Source of the DNA: Candidatus Thalassarchaeaceae archaeon
GTDB taxonomy: Archaea; Thermoplasmatota; Poseidoniia; Poseidoniales; Thalassarchaeaceae
Assembly: GCA_030747885.1 (NCBI GenBank)
Contig: JASLJW010000017.1
Location: 1-20,063 of the forward strand
Direction of reading: 5' to 3'
DNA length: 20,063 nt
The position numbers were made by a program, and so were the translations under genes. Shown piece after piece: positions 1 to 7,238 of this stretch. The notes under the pieces were generated by a model. The model had not been told where the DNA came from, ran no database searches, and saw nothing but the letters and a program-made list of their open reading frames with translations. Each line of letters opens with the position of its first letter. Position 1 is the first letter of the stretch.

Positions 1-1
1 G

Positions 2-74
2 CGCCGAGAGAGGGATTCGAACCCACGACCTGCGGATTAACAGTCCGCCGCTCCACCAGCTAAGCTATCTCGGC
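2..74 (-). tRNA. tRNA-Asn (anticodon GTT)
   Basis: Read on the minus strand, the sequence folds into a complete cloverleaf. A 7-bp acceptor stem GCCGAGA/TCTCGGC pairs 68-74 with 3-9. The anticodon stem GCGGA/TCCGC has loop CTGTTAA, giving anticodon GTT. The T loop is TTCGAAT, and the discriminator is G at position 2, as expected for Asn. The T stem (GTGGG/CCCTC) has one T-T mismatch at its second pair. Position 1 reads C on the tRNA strand, so an encoded CCA cannot be judged because the window ends there. It lies 53 bases downstream of guaAB on the same strand. Confidence 0.95.
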
Positions 75-127
75 AGCAGGCTAGCGACCCCCCTCCCATT
101 GATGAAGGAATCGGGTGTTGGAGAGTA

Positions 128-1072
128 TTATTCCCACTCGATAGTACCAGGTGGCTTGTGAGTAATATCATACACAACGCGATTCACACTACCCTTGAGT
201 GCATTGGTAATTCTAGTGGAGGTTGCTGCAAGTACATCATGAGGAATCGGGGCATAGTGAGCAGACATGCCATCTAGACTGTGAACTGCTCTAACAACTA
301 CTGTCTCACCATAAACTCGAACATCCCCATGTACTCCCACACTACTAACAGGAAGAAGGGCGGCAAAATATTGCCAAGGAATGTCACACTTTCCTTCTGC
401 TGCTGCTGCTCGGAGATCTTCTTCCACTATGTGGCAAGCTTCTCTGCAAGTTTCAACTCGCTCTCTAGTTAATTCTCCAAGAACACGTACCGCAAGACCT
501 GGCCCAGGAAATGGCTGTCTTTCAGAAGATGGAATCTCCAAAACACGGGCAATCGCCCGAACTTCATCTTTGTAGAATTCTCTCAATGGTTCAACAATCT
601 CTAGATCGACATCTTCTGGAAGACCTCCCACATTATGATGGGATTTGATAGTATCACGCGAACCTCCTCCAGATTCAATCCAGTCCGGAGCGATTGTTCC
701 TTGAACTAGATACTTTGCACCAATAGTTGCTTGCTCTTCCTCAAAAACTCGAATGAATTGCTCTCCAATCACCTTCCTCTTCTCTTCAGGATCAGTAACT
801 CCGACTAGATGTTCAAAAAATCGCTCACTCGCATCGACTACCTTCAGGTTCAGCCCAAGTTCCGCTAACATTTCAGCGACTTCTTCAGTCTCATTTTTCC
901 TCATGAATCCGGTGTCTACGTAAACACAATGTAGCTTAGAACCAACTGCACGATTGGCAAGGACTGCTGCAACTGAACTGTCTATTCCCCCACTACAAGC
1001 AATAATCGCTGTGTCGTCAATCTTGGAAGTTAAGGCCTCAACTGCCTCATCGATTAACATCTGGGTATCCAT
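128..1072 (-). CDS. guaAB: GMP synthase, ATP-pyrophosphatase subunit (subunit B)
   Basis: This is the ATP-PPase subunit of GMP synthetase, which adenylates XMP and aminates it to GMP using ammonia from a glutaminase partner, the last step of GMP synthesis. The 314-residue protein has the PP-loop SGGIDS at residues 27-32, the GMP-synthetase segment RQPFPGPGLAVR in the middle, and the family C-terminus KPPGTIEWE. In bacteria this domain is fused behind a glutaminase in a protein of about 525 residues. Here it stands alone, as in archaea, and the glutaminase subunit is not in the window. The ATG at 1072 has an AGGTGG Shine-Dalgarno 4 bases upstream. It starts 8 bases after purE ends, so the two purine genes are very likely co-transcribed. 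Confidence 0.95.
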   Translation of the reverse strand: MDTQMLIDEAVEALTSKIDDTAIIACSGGIDSSVAAVLANRAVGSKLHCVYVDTGFMRKNETEEVAEMLAELGLNLKVVDASERFFEHLVGVTDPEEKRKVIGEQFIRVFEEEQATIGAKYLVQGTIAPDWIESGGGSRDTIKSHHNVGGLPEDVDLEIVEPLREFYKDEVRAIARVLEIPSSERQPFPGPGLAVRVLGELTRERVETCREACHIVEEDLRAAAAEGKCDIPWQYFAALLPVSSVGVHGDVRVYGETVVVRAVHSLDGMSAHYAPIPHDVLAATSTRITNALKGSVNRVVYDITHKPPGTIEWE

Positions 1073-1080
1073 TCAACCAC

Positions 1081-1566
1081 CTATTCGCCACGTTCTTGTT
1101 GGAGCGCTTGATCATCAGCAATAACCGCATTTTTCCTTGATTCTCGATATGCAACAACAGCAGCAGCAATTCCAGGATAGCCAATACCAATTATCTGTAG
1201 AGCCAGTAATGCTGCATTATCTCCTCGATCAACGCCTACTGTGGCGACCGGCATTCCAGGTGGCATCTGAACAATACTGAGTAGACTATCATATGGCACC
1301 TTACTTCCAACGGGAACACCGATGACTGGCTTGGAAGTCATCGAAGCCAATACACCAGGTAATGCGGCGGCAACTCCTGCCATTCCGATGTAAACCATGC
1401 ATCCTTCTTGCTCAGCTTTCTCCACAATCCCATGAAGATAATCAGGAGAACGGTGGGCACTAGCTATTCGAATTTGATACCTCACATCGAATGTATCGAG
1501 TATTTTTGTTGCTTTTTCTGCTACCGGCATGTCGGACTTACTACCAAGCACAATCGTGATGTCCAT
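1081..1566 (-). CDS. purE: N5-carboxyaminoimidazole ribonucleotide mutase PurE (class I)
   Basis: PurE moves the carboxyl group of N5-CAIR to carbon 4, giving CAIR in de novo purine synthesis. The 161-residue length is normal for a single-domain class I enzyme. Visible signatures are GSKSDMPV at residues 8-15, the IASAHRSPD segment with its catalytic-site His, the loop GVPVGSK, and the PPGMPVATVGVD...NAALLA region. Class I enzymes usually depend on PurK to supply N5-CAIR, and no PurK is in the window, so whether CO2 is used directly (class II behaviour) is not settled here. The gene sits 31 bases after the tatC-like gene and 8 bases before guaAB on the same strand. The start at 1566 puts GSKSD at the usual distance from the N-terminus. 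Confidence 0.95.
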   Translation of the reverse strand: MDITIVLGSKSDMPVAEKATKILDTFDVRYQIRIASAHRSPDYLHGIVEKAEQEGCMVYIGMAGVAAALPGVLASMTSKPVIGVPVGSKVPYDSLLSIVQMPPGMPVATVGVDRGDNAALLALQIIGIGYPGIAAAVVAYRESRKNAVIADDQALQQERGE

Positions 1567-1597
1567 GCCCTTCCGCTACGCCGTCGGTTCAAAGCGT

Positions 1598-2371
1598 TCA
1601 CCGTATGGAACGAGAACCTGAAAACATCGAATCAATGAACAATGTTCCTTCCATGAGAATAATTACAGGTAGGGCAATCAACATCAATGAGAGAGGGTCA
1701 GGAGGACTTAGGAAAGCGGATAAGGCCACCGTTACAAACCAAATCTCTCTCCTTCTGGATGAGACCGCAGCTCGACTCACCAACTCAGTTCGTAGAAGAG
1801 CAAAAATCACCAATGGAGTCTGGAAGACAAGAACACTAGCACCAGTTAATGAAACAATAAATCCAGCCCATGCCTCCAATTGCCACGTAGTTGTTAATCC
1901 AACTGATTGGGCATCTGAAGTCAGGTATTCTAACAGCATTGGGACTACAAATTCAAACGAGTAGAATATACCCAATACCGAAAGACCAAGCATGGATATG
2001 CCTGCCAAAATAGCTGTGCCGAAATGAGGTTTGAAAGCCTCAGAAAGATCAGATGATGATTCACGAATGGATTCTACTTTACTTCCCCGCAACAAAACAT
2101 CAATCGACAGTACCAAAAGAAGAACTGCTATAGAGAAAAAACCCGCAATTTTCAATCGTAAAAGAACCACTTCAAGTGGATGTAATACAACTACCTCTGC
2201 ACCCTCTGGTAGAAATGAAGAAGAAAGCAACCATTCGATTCCCTGCCCTGCTAGAAGATAACCGAACGTTAGGCATGTTAAACCAACGAAGCCTAAGAGG
2301 CCAACTCTAACACGAATCTGTTCACCGAAGGAGCGTAAAATTAGGAATGGAGTCTCATCTTGAGAATACAT
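1598..2371 (-). CDS. tatC: divergent TatC-family membrane protein
   Basis: TatC is the six-helix core of the twin-arginine translocase, which exports folded proteins. This 257-residue protein follows the family layout. An N-terminal EQIRVR (cf. ELRxR) precedes TM1, HPLEVVLLRLK precedes TM2, and GIFYSFEFVVPMLLEYL is TM3. FQTPLVIF lies in TM4 at 183-190, a basic SRRRE loop follows, and SPPD at 222-225 (family TPPD) starts TM5, then LPVIILMEG in TM6. Two conserved positions differ: the FxxPxLxxxE loop after TM2, part of the signal-peptide site in classical TatC, is not recognisable at about 93-115, and the TM4 Glu (FExP) is Gln. It may be a specialised paralog. The start at 2371 has a strong Shine-Dalgarno GGTGGGG. 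No TatA is nearby. Confidence 0.8.
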   Translation of the reverse strand: MYSQDETPFLILRSFGEQIRVRVGLLGFVGLTCLTFGYLLAGQGIEWLLSSSFLPEGAEVVVLHPLEVVLLRLKIAGFFSIAVLLLVLSIDVLLRGSKVESIRESSSDLSEAFKPHFGTAILAGISMLGLSVLGIFYSFEFVVPMLLEYLTSDAQSVGLTTTWQLEAWAGFIVSLTGASVLVFQTPLVIFALLRTELVSRAAVSSRRREIWFVTVALSAFLSPPDPLSLMLIALPVIILMEGTLFIDSMFSGSRSIR

Positions 2372-2373
2372 TG

Positions 2374-2380
2374 CCCCACC
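2374..2380 (-). promoter_or_regulatory. Shine-Dalgarno site of the tatC-like gene
   Basis: On the minus strand GGTGGGG lies 2 bases before the ATG at 2371. It matches the anti-Shine-Dalgarno of archaeal 16S rRNA and fixes the start codon. Confidence 0.6.
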
Positions 2381-2412
2381 AAATCTCTAATTTTTCCATG
2401 TTAATCTGAAAT

Positions 2413-4143
2413 TCAGAACTTTGGCATATCAGGTAGTTCGACATCATCCTTGCGTTCCTTAGGACGTTCGGCATTCGGTCGACCAGTCATTTGAGGCATG
2501 TCTGGAAGAGCTTCGTGTTCTTTCTGCCCGTCTTTTGTTTTCTTGATGAGAGGAGCTTCTTCTTCAGGCTCAATTTTAGCACCTCTTTTCTCTCCACGCC
2601 GCTCAGCCGGCTGTGATTTTTCCTCAGCCTTCTTCTTTGATTCTTTGAGTGGATCATCTCCTCCAATTCTGCGCCCACTTGAGGACTCAGAATCAATTCC
2701 AGTAGCCGTTACCTTAGGCCCAACTGGAACTCCATTAATCATCCATCTGCCAGTCTTTGGATCCAATTCTGCTGTCGCAGGTAGGCTGGTAGGTCGAATG
2801 AACATCTCTCCCGAAATTGTCGCAGTAGAGGATCGAGGAGATGAAACAGATTGAACAGATTCAGGAATCAATTCGCTATCTTCCTCAACTTCAGCAGAAT
2901 CCATATCATTCTCGTCTATTGATTCATCCACTGCTTCTTCTGCTTCAGATTCACCCTCTAATTTTGATTCTTCTGAATCAATCTCAACGGGTACATCCAA
3001 TGGTTCAGATTCCATTTTCGATTCTGATTCAATTCCCAACAGTGTAGCAGCATCGGGGATGAAATCTTGTTCGACCTCATGCTCGATGGCTTCAACATCG
3101 TCTTGATCCAAATGTAACTTCGCCTCCTCCTTTGGAGATTCTAGAATGAATTCGGGTTCTGATGATTCAATATTCCAAACATCATCCTCTTCAGTTTCTT
3201 CTTCAGAAACATCCTCTTCAGTTTCTTCTTCAGAAACATCTTCTTCTGTTTCATCTTCCGCAACATCATCTTCCGTTTCATCTGCTAAATCAGCCACCAC
3301 CCCCAATGGAGTGGGATTGAATTCGGATTCAACTATACGATCCATTTCACCCAAAGCGGATTCCACGGTAACGGAGTCAACCTTGTGTGCTTCTCCTAAA
3401 ACAGATGCAATGACTTCAGCTGCAAGAGGATTGATTACACGTTCAGAGGATCTTCCAACAGGAGGGAGATCAGAGGGAGGAGTCTCGTTTTCTGATGGTT
3501 TTGGCCTAATTGCTAAAGCAGTTGGAACAAGAATCACCATCAACCATATCATCATGATTTCTTGAACACTTAACATAGCTGATTGTGACCAAGTGGGCCC
3601 ATTTGGATCCATTCCAATGAGACGTGCTAACGCATAGATAGGATGGATTTTCATGCCTTGTTGATTGAATAAAATTCCTGGAAGAAGGCCCAACATACTA
3701 TTCAAAAGAAATAGAATGAATGTTCCCAATAGCAACAATCGAGAAACTAAAATCTTGAAACCATCAGAATTATCTTCAGCATCTACCGTTGCAACCGTAC
3801 CTGCTTCCATTGCTTCTGCCTGTTCAGAAAGACTAGGAGTTTTCGGAATCTGGAAAGACGGTCGTTGCCTAAGACCCATACGTGCAGTCATCAACGCAAT
3901 TGGAAGAAGAATCAATTGTAGATGTTCTTGCATGCTCATTACACCTGATTCAGAATATGCCGCAGCCGAGGATTCTAATCCAATCACGTTACCAAGGTAA
4001 TAGTGAAGGTGGAATTTCATTGGACTCACCCCCGAAAGAGCCGCTGGAAATATTCCTATCCATGAATTAAGCACAAGTGAAAGAATCAGAACTGCAGCAA
4101 TGCCCGCCGCAATAGTACCAATTCGGGGAGCAACTCGTGTCAT
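2413..4143 (-). CDS. membrane protein with duplicated two-helix unit and long acidic tail, function unknown
   Basis: I do not recognise this 576-residue protein. Its N-terminal part contains two copies of a helix-loop-helix membrane unit at residues about 8-90 and 134-213. Both read G(I/L)(F/L)P, then MK(F/I)HxxYxLxxxIG, then SxSxMxSxQE (one or two substitutions), then a second hydrophobic helix ending in A(M/I)...R. After residue 214 comes a long acidic, probably disordered tail with a 9-residue repeat (VSEEETEED) around 289-321. A short ordered-looking patch follows (GRWMINGVPVGPKV, about 465-478), then a basic Lys/Glu stretch, and two LPDMP motifs near the C-terminus. The gene ends 41 bases before the tatC-like gene and may be co-transcribed with it, so a role in the membrane or in export is possible but is inference only. 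Confidence 0.85.
   Translation of the reverse strand: MTRVAPRIGTIAAGIAAVLILSLVLNSWIGIFPAALSGVSPMKFHLHYYLGNVIGLESSAAAYSESGVMSMQEHLQLILLPIALMTARMGLRQRPSFQIPKTPSLSEQAEAMEAGTVATVDAEDNSDGFKILVSRLLLLGTFILFLLNSMLGLLPGILFNQQGMKIHPIYALARLIGMDPNGPTWSQSAMLSVQEIMMIWLMVILVPTALAIRPKPSENETPPSDLPPVGRSSERVINPLAAEVIASVLGEAHKVDSVTVESALGEMDRIVESEFNPTPLGVVADLADETEDDVAEDETEEDVSEEETEEDVSEEETEEDDVWNIESSEPEFILESPKEEAKLHLDQDDVEAIEHEVEQDFIPDAATLLGIESESKMESEPLDVPVEIDSEESKLEGESEAEEAVDESIDENDMDSAEVEEDSELIPESVQSVSSPRSSTATISGEMFIRPTSLPATAELDPKTGRWMINGVPVGPKVTATGIDSESSSGRRIGGDDPLKESKKKAEEKSQPAERRGEKRGAKIEPEEEAPLIKKTKDGQKEHEALPDMPQMTGRPNAERPKERKDDVELPDMPKF
3184..3291. repeat. 27-bp in-frame tandem repeat in the acidic tail
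   Basis: Four consecutive 27-base units (3184-3210, 3211-3237, 3238-3264, 3265-3291) encode nine residues each of the type VSEEETEED. The first two units are identical in sequence; the last two have diverged. The length keeps the reading frame, so this is a coding microrepeat expected to vary in copy number between strains. Confidence 0.85.
3505..4122 (-). repeat. duplicated membrane hairpin within the acidic-tail protein
   Basis: Protein-level internal duplication: unit 1 is encoded by about 3874-4122 and unit 2 by about 3505-3744. Shared landmarks in the same order are a hydrophobic helix, G-hydrophobic-hydrophobic-P, MKxH, YxL, IG, S[EQ]S, S[MV]QE, and a second hydrophobic helix. The DNA copies are no longer obviously alike, so the duplication is old. 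Confidence 0.75.
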
Positions 4144-4209
4144 GGCATGGCCTCTTGCCTGTAGCAGACACGAGACTCATTTAACGATGACCGCAAAACA
4201 GGCCATTCG

Positions 4210-5325
4210 TCATCTTCGCACTACGATAGACAAAACATCTCCATCCTTCAAAAGGTGATCAAGCCCAACTCTTTGCCAATCAAATTTAGCAGAGGGCCCC
4301 ATAACACGTCCAAAACGGAACTTTCTGACGAAATCCCTATGCAATTTAGCACAAACGTCACGGACAGTACTTGTGTCCTTGATGATTAATGGTTCAACCA
4401 TATCAGCATCACCTCCCTGAGGCTTCAAGAATACCCGCATGAATCTGAGGTGTTCGAAGATAAAATCCTTCATCTCTTCAATTCCTTGACCTGTCTTCGC
4501 AGAAACTGGAAGGATTGGCCAGCCATCTGGAACCATTGCCATAGCACGAGCCATGTCTTCTTCAGTTGCTAAATCCACCTTATTGATTACTACAACTGCG
4601 CTGGAATAAATACAGTTACCTGAGAGTGTATCTACAATATGATCATGGGTTGCTAGACTGCGCATCGTAACCTCAGCAGATACAATCCCATACGAACGAA
4701 CTATTTCTTGCACATCCTCAAATTCTACATCGGGTTGTTCACATGTAGATCTAACAACTATTCCACCTCGGCCTGTTCGATTGATGAAAACTTGTGGTTT
4801 GGATTCATTCAGCCTCATACCCGAACGAGACAATTCAGCATCAAGGATATTGAAATGTGAATCTTGGAATGGATCTACTACATACAACACCATATCAGAA
4901 GAACGAATCACATTGAGGATTTCCTTGCCCCGTCCTTTACCATCAGCGGCTCCTTTGATTAAACCGGGCAAATCGAGAATCTGTATCTTCGCTCCATTGT
5001 GCTCCAAAAGTCCAGGAATACATGTTAAGGTAGTAAAGGCGAATGAACCAGTCTCTGAGTCTACTCCAGTTAATTTAGAAATTAAACTCGATTTACCAAC
5101 ACTAGGAAATCCAACGAGAGCGACAGATGCATCTCCAGACTTCTTTACTTCAAAGCCATCTCCGCCTCCACTTGATTTAGAATGGGCAGCGGCCTTTTCT
5201 TCCTTGGCTTTTAGTGCTGCAATCTTTGCCTTCAACTTCCCAATATGGGCGTTGGTAGCCTTATTCTTCTGAGTCTTGAGAATCTCTTCTTCTAGAGCAG
5301 CAATCTGCTCTCGAATCGTCGCCAT
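4210..5325 (-). CDS. drg: DRG-family GTP-binding protein with TGS domain
   Basis: This is a GTPase of the Obg/DRG group, universal in archaea and eukaryotes and linked to ribosomes and translation. The 371-residue length fits DRG (about 365). A basic coiled-coil-like N-terminus (1-50) is followed by G1 GFPSVGKS at 72-79, the G2 region around SFAFTTLT, and G3 DLPG at 118-121 with the DRG-typical GAADGKGRG after it. G4 NKVD is at 248-251 and G5 SAK at 275-277. A C-terminal TGS domain (about 300-371) includes the FRFGRVMGPSAKFDWQRVG segment typical of DRG. It heads the minus-strand block and lies divergent to the gene at 5437. In eukaryotes DRG binds DFRP partners; none is visible here. Confidence 0.93.
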   Translation of the reverse strand: MATIREQIAALEEEILKTQKNKATNAHIGKLKAKIAALKAKEEKAAAHSKSSGGGDGFEVKKSGDASVALVGFPSVGKSSLISKLTGVDSETGSFAFTTLTCIPGLLEHNGAKIQILDLPGLIKGAADGKGRGKEILNVIRSSDMVLYVVDPFQDSHFNILDAELSRSGMRLNESKPQVFINRTGRGGIVVRSTCEQPDVEFEDVQEIVRSYGIVSAEVTMRSLATHDHIVDTLSGNCIYSSAVVVINKVDLATEEDMARAMAMVPDGWPILPVSAKTGQGIEEMKDFIFEHLRFMRVFLKPQGGDADMVEPLIIKDTSTVRDVCAKLHRDFVRKFRFGRVMGPSAKFDWQRVGLDHLLKDGDVLSIVVRR

Positions 5326-5339
5326 TCCGTCTCAACCCC

Positions 5340-5347
5340 CTATATCC
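5340..5347. promoter_or_regulatory. possible TATA element in the divergent intergenic region
   Basis: CTATATCC is the most TATA-like stretch between the divergent genes at 5325 and 5437. For the plus-strand gene it would place transcription start near 5370, giving a leader of about 67 bases that contains the Shine-Dalgarno. On the minus strand it would be too close to the DRG start. This is judged only by eye. Confidence 0.3.
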
Positions 5348-5436
5348 TACCCAATGCTCTCGATGACCACTCTTCAATGCCGCGTCCGAGAGCGAGGGTT
5401 CATGCCCAACAAGCCAAACCGTCCAAAGGGGAAACC

Positions 5437-6156
5437 ATGCCAGACCTACAGATTCGTTTGGTTGATGTCGACAGGTGGCACACATTGCTCAAAATGACAT
5501 TGAATGAAATGATTGATGGAATGGAAAAACAATCCCTAAGGGATACAAGACCTGATGAAAATCCTCATCTTAGTCGCAGTTTTACTACAGATTTGGAAGG
5601 AGATTTACTCCAATGGACGGATAAATGGTCAAAGGAATTAGGAGACGGGCAAATTTTCGACGAACTTTCAACTGCAGTAGATAGAAAGATGTTGGGCATT
5701 GAAGATGCATGTGAGCCTCTTTCGATTTTGTCTCAATGGTGCTCTGTTGGCGAGTGGGCTGCTTGGGAAGCACGAGTTCTGTTATATGTGGAGCCTCATC
5801 TAGATTCTCCACTAAAAGATGCTGAAGAACTCTATCGAAAACAAGTATGGGATACAGCATTGGATAGAATCGGTAGGATGGACAAAGCATCATACGTAGA
5901 GTCTGTAGTTTTGGATTGGATGGAAAGGAGAAAATCCCTAGGTGAAACCATGGATGAAACCAAAGACCCTATGATTCTCTCAACTATGCAAGCCCATGAA
6001 CGATCTTCAAACAGTCTCCATGCACTCGCACATCAATTGAGAATCAGCAACGGTTTGATAGCCCTTGTTGGAAGGGAATGGCTTGAACCACATCGTTGGG
6101 GCCAAGGAGATTGGAACCTAGGAAATATGTTGAACAAGGGTTACAGGGGGAGTTGA
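5437..6156 (+). CDS. uncharacterised helical protein upstream of nadM
   Basis: I recognise no family in this 239-residue protein. It is probably soluble and mostly helical, rich in Trp, Glu and Asp, with no signal peptide or membrane segment. Notable segments are the N-terminal QIRLVDVDRWHTLL, a Trp-rich SQWCSVGEWAAWEAR and a C-terminal REWLEPHRWGQGDWN. An in-frame ATG exists at 5377, but the ATG at 5437 is preferred because AAAGGGG lies 5 bases before it and the 20 extra residues look non-coding (Pro/Arg/Lys-rich). Its stop overlaps or nearly touches the start of nadM, so the pair is probably translationally coupled. That hints at a link with NAD metabolism, but nothing in the protein itself shows one. 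Confidence 0.8.
   Translation: MPDLQIRLVDVDRWHTLLKMTLNEMIDGMEKQSLRDTRPDENPHLSRSFTTDLEGDLLQWTDKWSKELGDGQIFDELSTAVDRKMLGIEDACEPLSILSQWCSVGEWAAWEARVLLYVEPHLDSPLKDAEELYRKQVWDTALDRIGRMDKASYVESVVLDWMERRKSLGETMDETKDPMILSTMQAHERSSNSLHALAHQLRISNGLIALVGREWLEPHRWGQGDWNLGNMLNKGYRGS
6145..6152 (+). promoter_or_regulatory. Shine-Dalgarno site that decides the nadM start
   Basis: AGGGGGAG, inside the last codons of the upstream gene, is 6 bases before GTG 6159. This supports GTG over the far upstream ATG at 6096; TTG at 6153 would sit directly on the end of the motif. Confidence 0.5.
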
Positions 6157-6158
6157 AA

Positions 6159-6725
6159 GTGGAATCTGCACTGATTGTTTTGGGACGATTTCAGCCTTTC
6201 CATAATGGACATGCAGCATTAATTAATGCAGCAATTTCATTCTTGAAAATAGGTGATTTAGATATGCCACTACGAATTTGTATTGGTTCATCTGAAGCCG
6301 AACAAACATTAGAAAATCCATGGAGTGCTGATGAACGAGAACAAATGATTCGAGCTTGGTTAGGGGACGATATTGAGGCAGAAATTGTCCAAGTACCTGA
6401 TCTAGGAGACCCTCCTAATTATGTTCAGCATGCTGAGAAATACCACGGACCTCCTGGAACAATTCTAACTTCAGATAAAGAAACTGCTGAGTTATACATT
6501 GCAGCAGGATGGACTGCAGTTACAAGTGACTTAGTAAAAAGACAAGATTGGCAAGGATGGCGAGTTAGAGCAACTATTCAAATGATGTCTACTATCTCAG
6601 ACGTAAACGGGATTAGAAGTGTTTTGTCTGAAAATATTCCTGCAGAAGTTGTCGATTGGTTAATTGAAAATGATGCTCTCAAAAGATTAGCTTTCATGGG
6701 GATGGGTGGGGAACCTGTGGGCTAA
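6159..6725 (+). CDS. nadM: nicotinamide-nucleotide adenylyltransferase, archaeal type
   Basis: The enzyme joins NMN (or nicotinate mononucleotide) and ATP to form NAD(+) and pyrophosphate. The 188-residue product carries the nucleotidyltransferase signature GRFQPFHNGH close to its N-terminus (HxGH is the catalytic motif), the IGSSEAEQTLENPWSADER segment of archaeal NadM, and near the end an ISDVNGIR segment in place of the family ISxTxIR loop that contacts ATP phosphates. An ATG at 6096 would add 21 residues and overlap the upstream gene by 61 bases. The GTG at 6159 or TTG at 6153 gives the family N-terminus and a suitable Shine-Dalgarno, so a non-ATG start is chosen. Its TAA directly abuts the TAA of the convergent gene at 6726. 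Confidence 0.9.
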   Translation: MESALIVLGRFQPFHNGHAALINAAISFLKIGDLDMPLRICIGSSEAEQTLENPWSADEREQMIRAWLGDDIEAEIVQVPDLGDPPNYVQHAEKYHGPPGTILTSDKETAELYIAAGWTAVTSDLVKRQDWQGWRVRATIQMMSTISDVNGIRSVLSENIPAEVVDWLIENDALKRLAFMGMGGEPVG

Positions 6726-7238
6726 TTATGAGCACGCAATTCCTGTGTCATCTATATCCAATAATTTATCTCGAATTTCGTTAATTCTATCAGTATTTAC
6801 ACCCATATCTCCAATTCCAGTTCGGGCTTCAGAATGAATCCAAACAACAGCATCATCACCATCACAGTGAACATGAAAAAATACATCGTCAGCATATCTC
6901 ATCCATTGGGTTTTCACCACAATATGTACATCCATTTCAATTCCTTCAGATCTTGAGACTTCCTGCGCAAGGGAATCTTCAGCAACCCAAGAATTAATCG
7001 CATCAGAGACCATTAGAATAGACGTGGATGTTAATCTCAATTCTGTTTCTCCAGTCGAACGATGCGGATTCGGAGCTATTCGAGAACACTTGTATTGTGA
7101 ATCATCACATGATGACGGGAATGATTCTGAATCGGGTTCAGCAACAATGTTGGATATTTGTACGAACCCAACGACACACGGATAAAGTAAAATCAACGTT
7201 AACCCATAGACCAAAAACGTACTTCGATCAACCTTCAT
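6726..7238 (-). CDS. DUF1499-type protein with N-terminal membrane anchor
   Basis: The 170-residue protein has an N-terminal hydrophobic segment (about 8-28) acting as signal anchor or signal peptide, a Ser/Cys/Asp-rich linker, and a domain at about 65-165 that matches DUF1499 by eye. The diagnostic parts are RYADDVFFHV (family rFxDDvEf) followed by an Arg-Thr-Gly segment and the closing GDMGVNTDRINEIRDKL. The DUF1499 function is not established; members occur in bacteria and plastids. The ATG at 7238 overlaps the grpE stop by 4 bases (ATGA), a strong sign of co-translation with grpE. Most of the protein would lie outside the cytoplasm. Cys44, Cys51, Cys125 and Cys169 could form disulfides, which is inference. 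Confidence 0.8.
   Translation of the reverse strand: MKVDRSTFLVYGLTLILLYPCVVGFVQISNIVAEPDSESFPSSCDDSQYKCSRIAPNPHRSTGETELRLTSTSILMVSDAINSWVAEDSLAQEVSRSEGIEMDVHIVVKTQWMRYADDVFFHVHCDGDDAVVWIHSEARTGIGDMGVNTDRINEIRDKLLDIDDTGIACS

Noticed and set aside
3184..3291. Possible CRISPR-like repeat array
   Set aside because: Units are contiguous, without spacers, multiples of three, and inside a coding frame, so they are a coding microrepeat.
3146..3565. 139-codon Ser-rich open frame on the plus strand
   Set aside because: It mirrors the acidic tail of the gene at 2413-4143 (GAA and TCA read from the other strand), with no independent start signal.
6096..6158. ATG start for nadM at 6096
   Set aside because: It overlaps the upstream gene by 61 bases and adds 21 residues not seen in archaeal NadM; GTG 6159 has a well placed Shine-Dalgarno.
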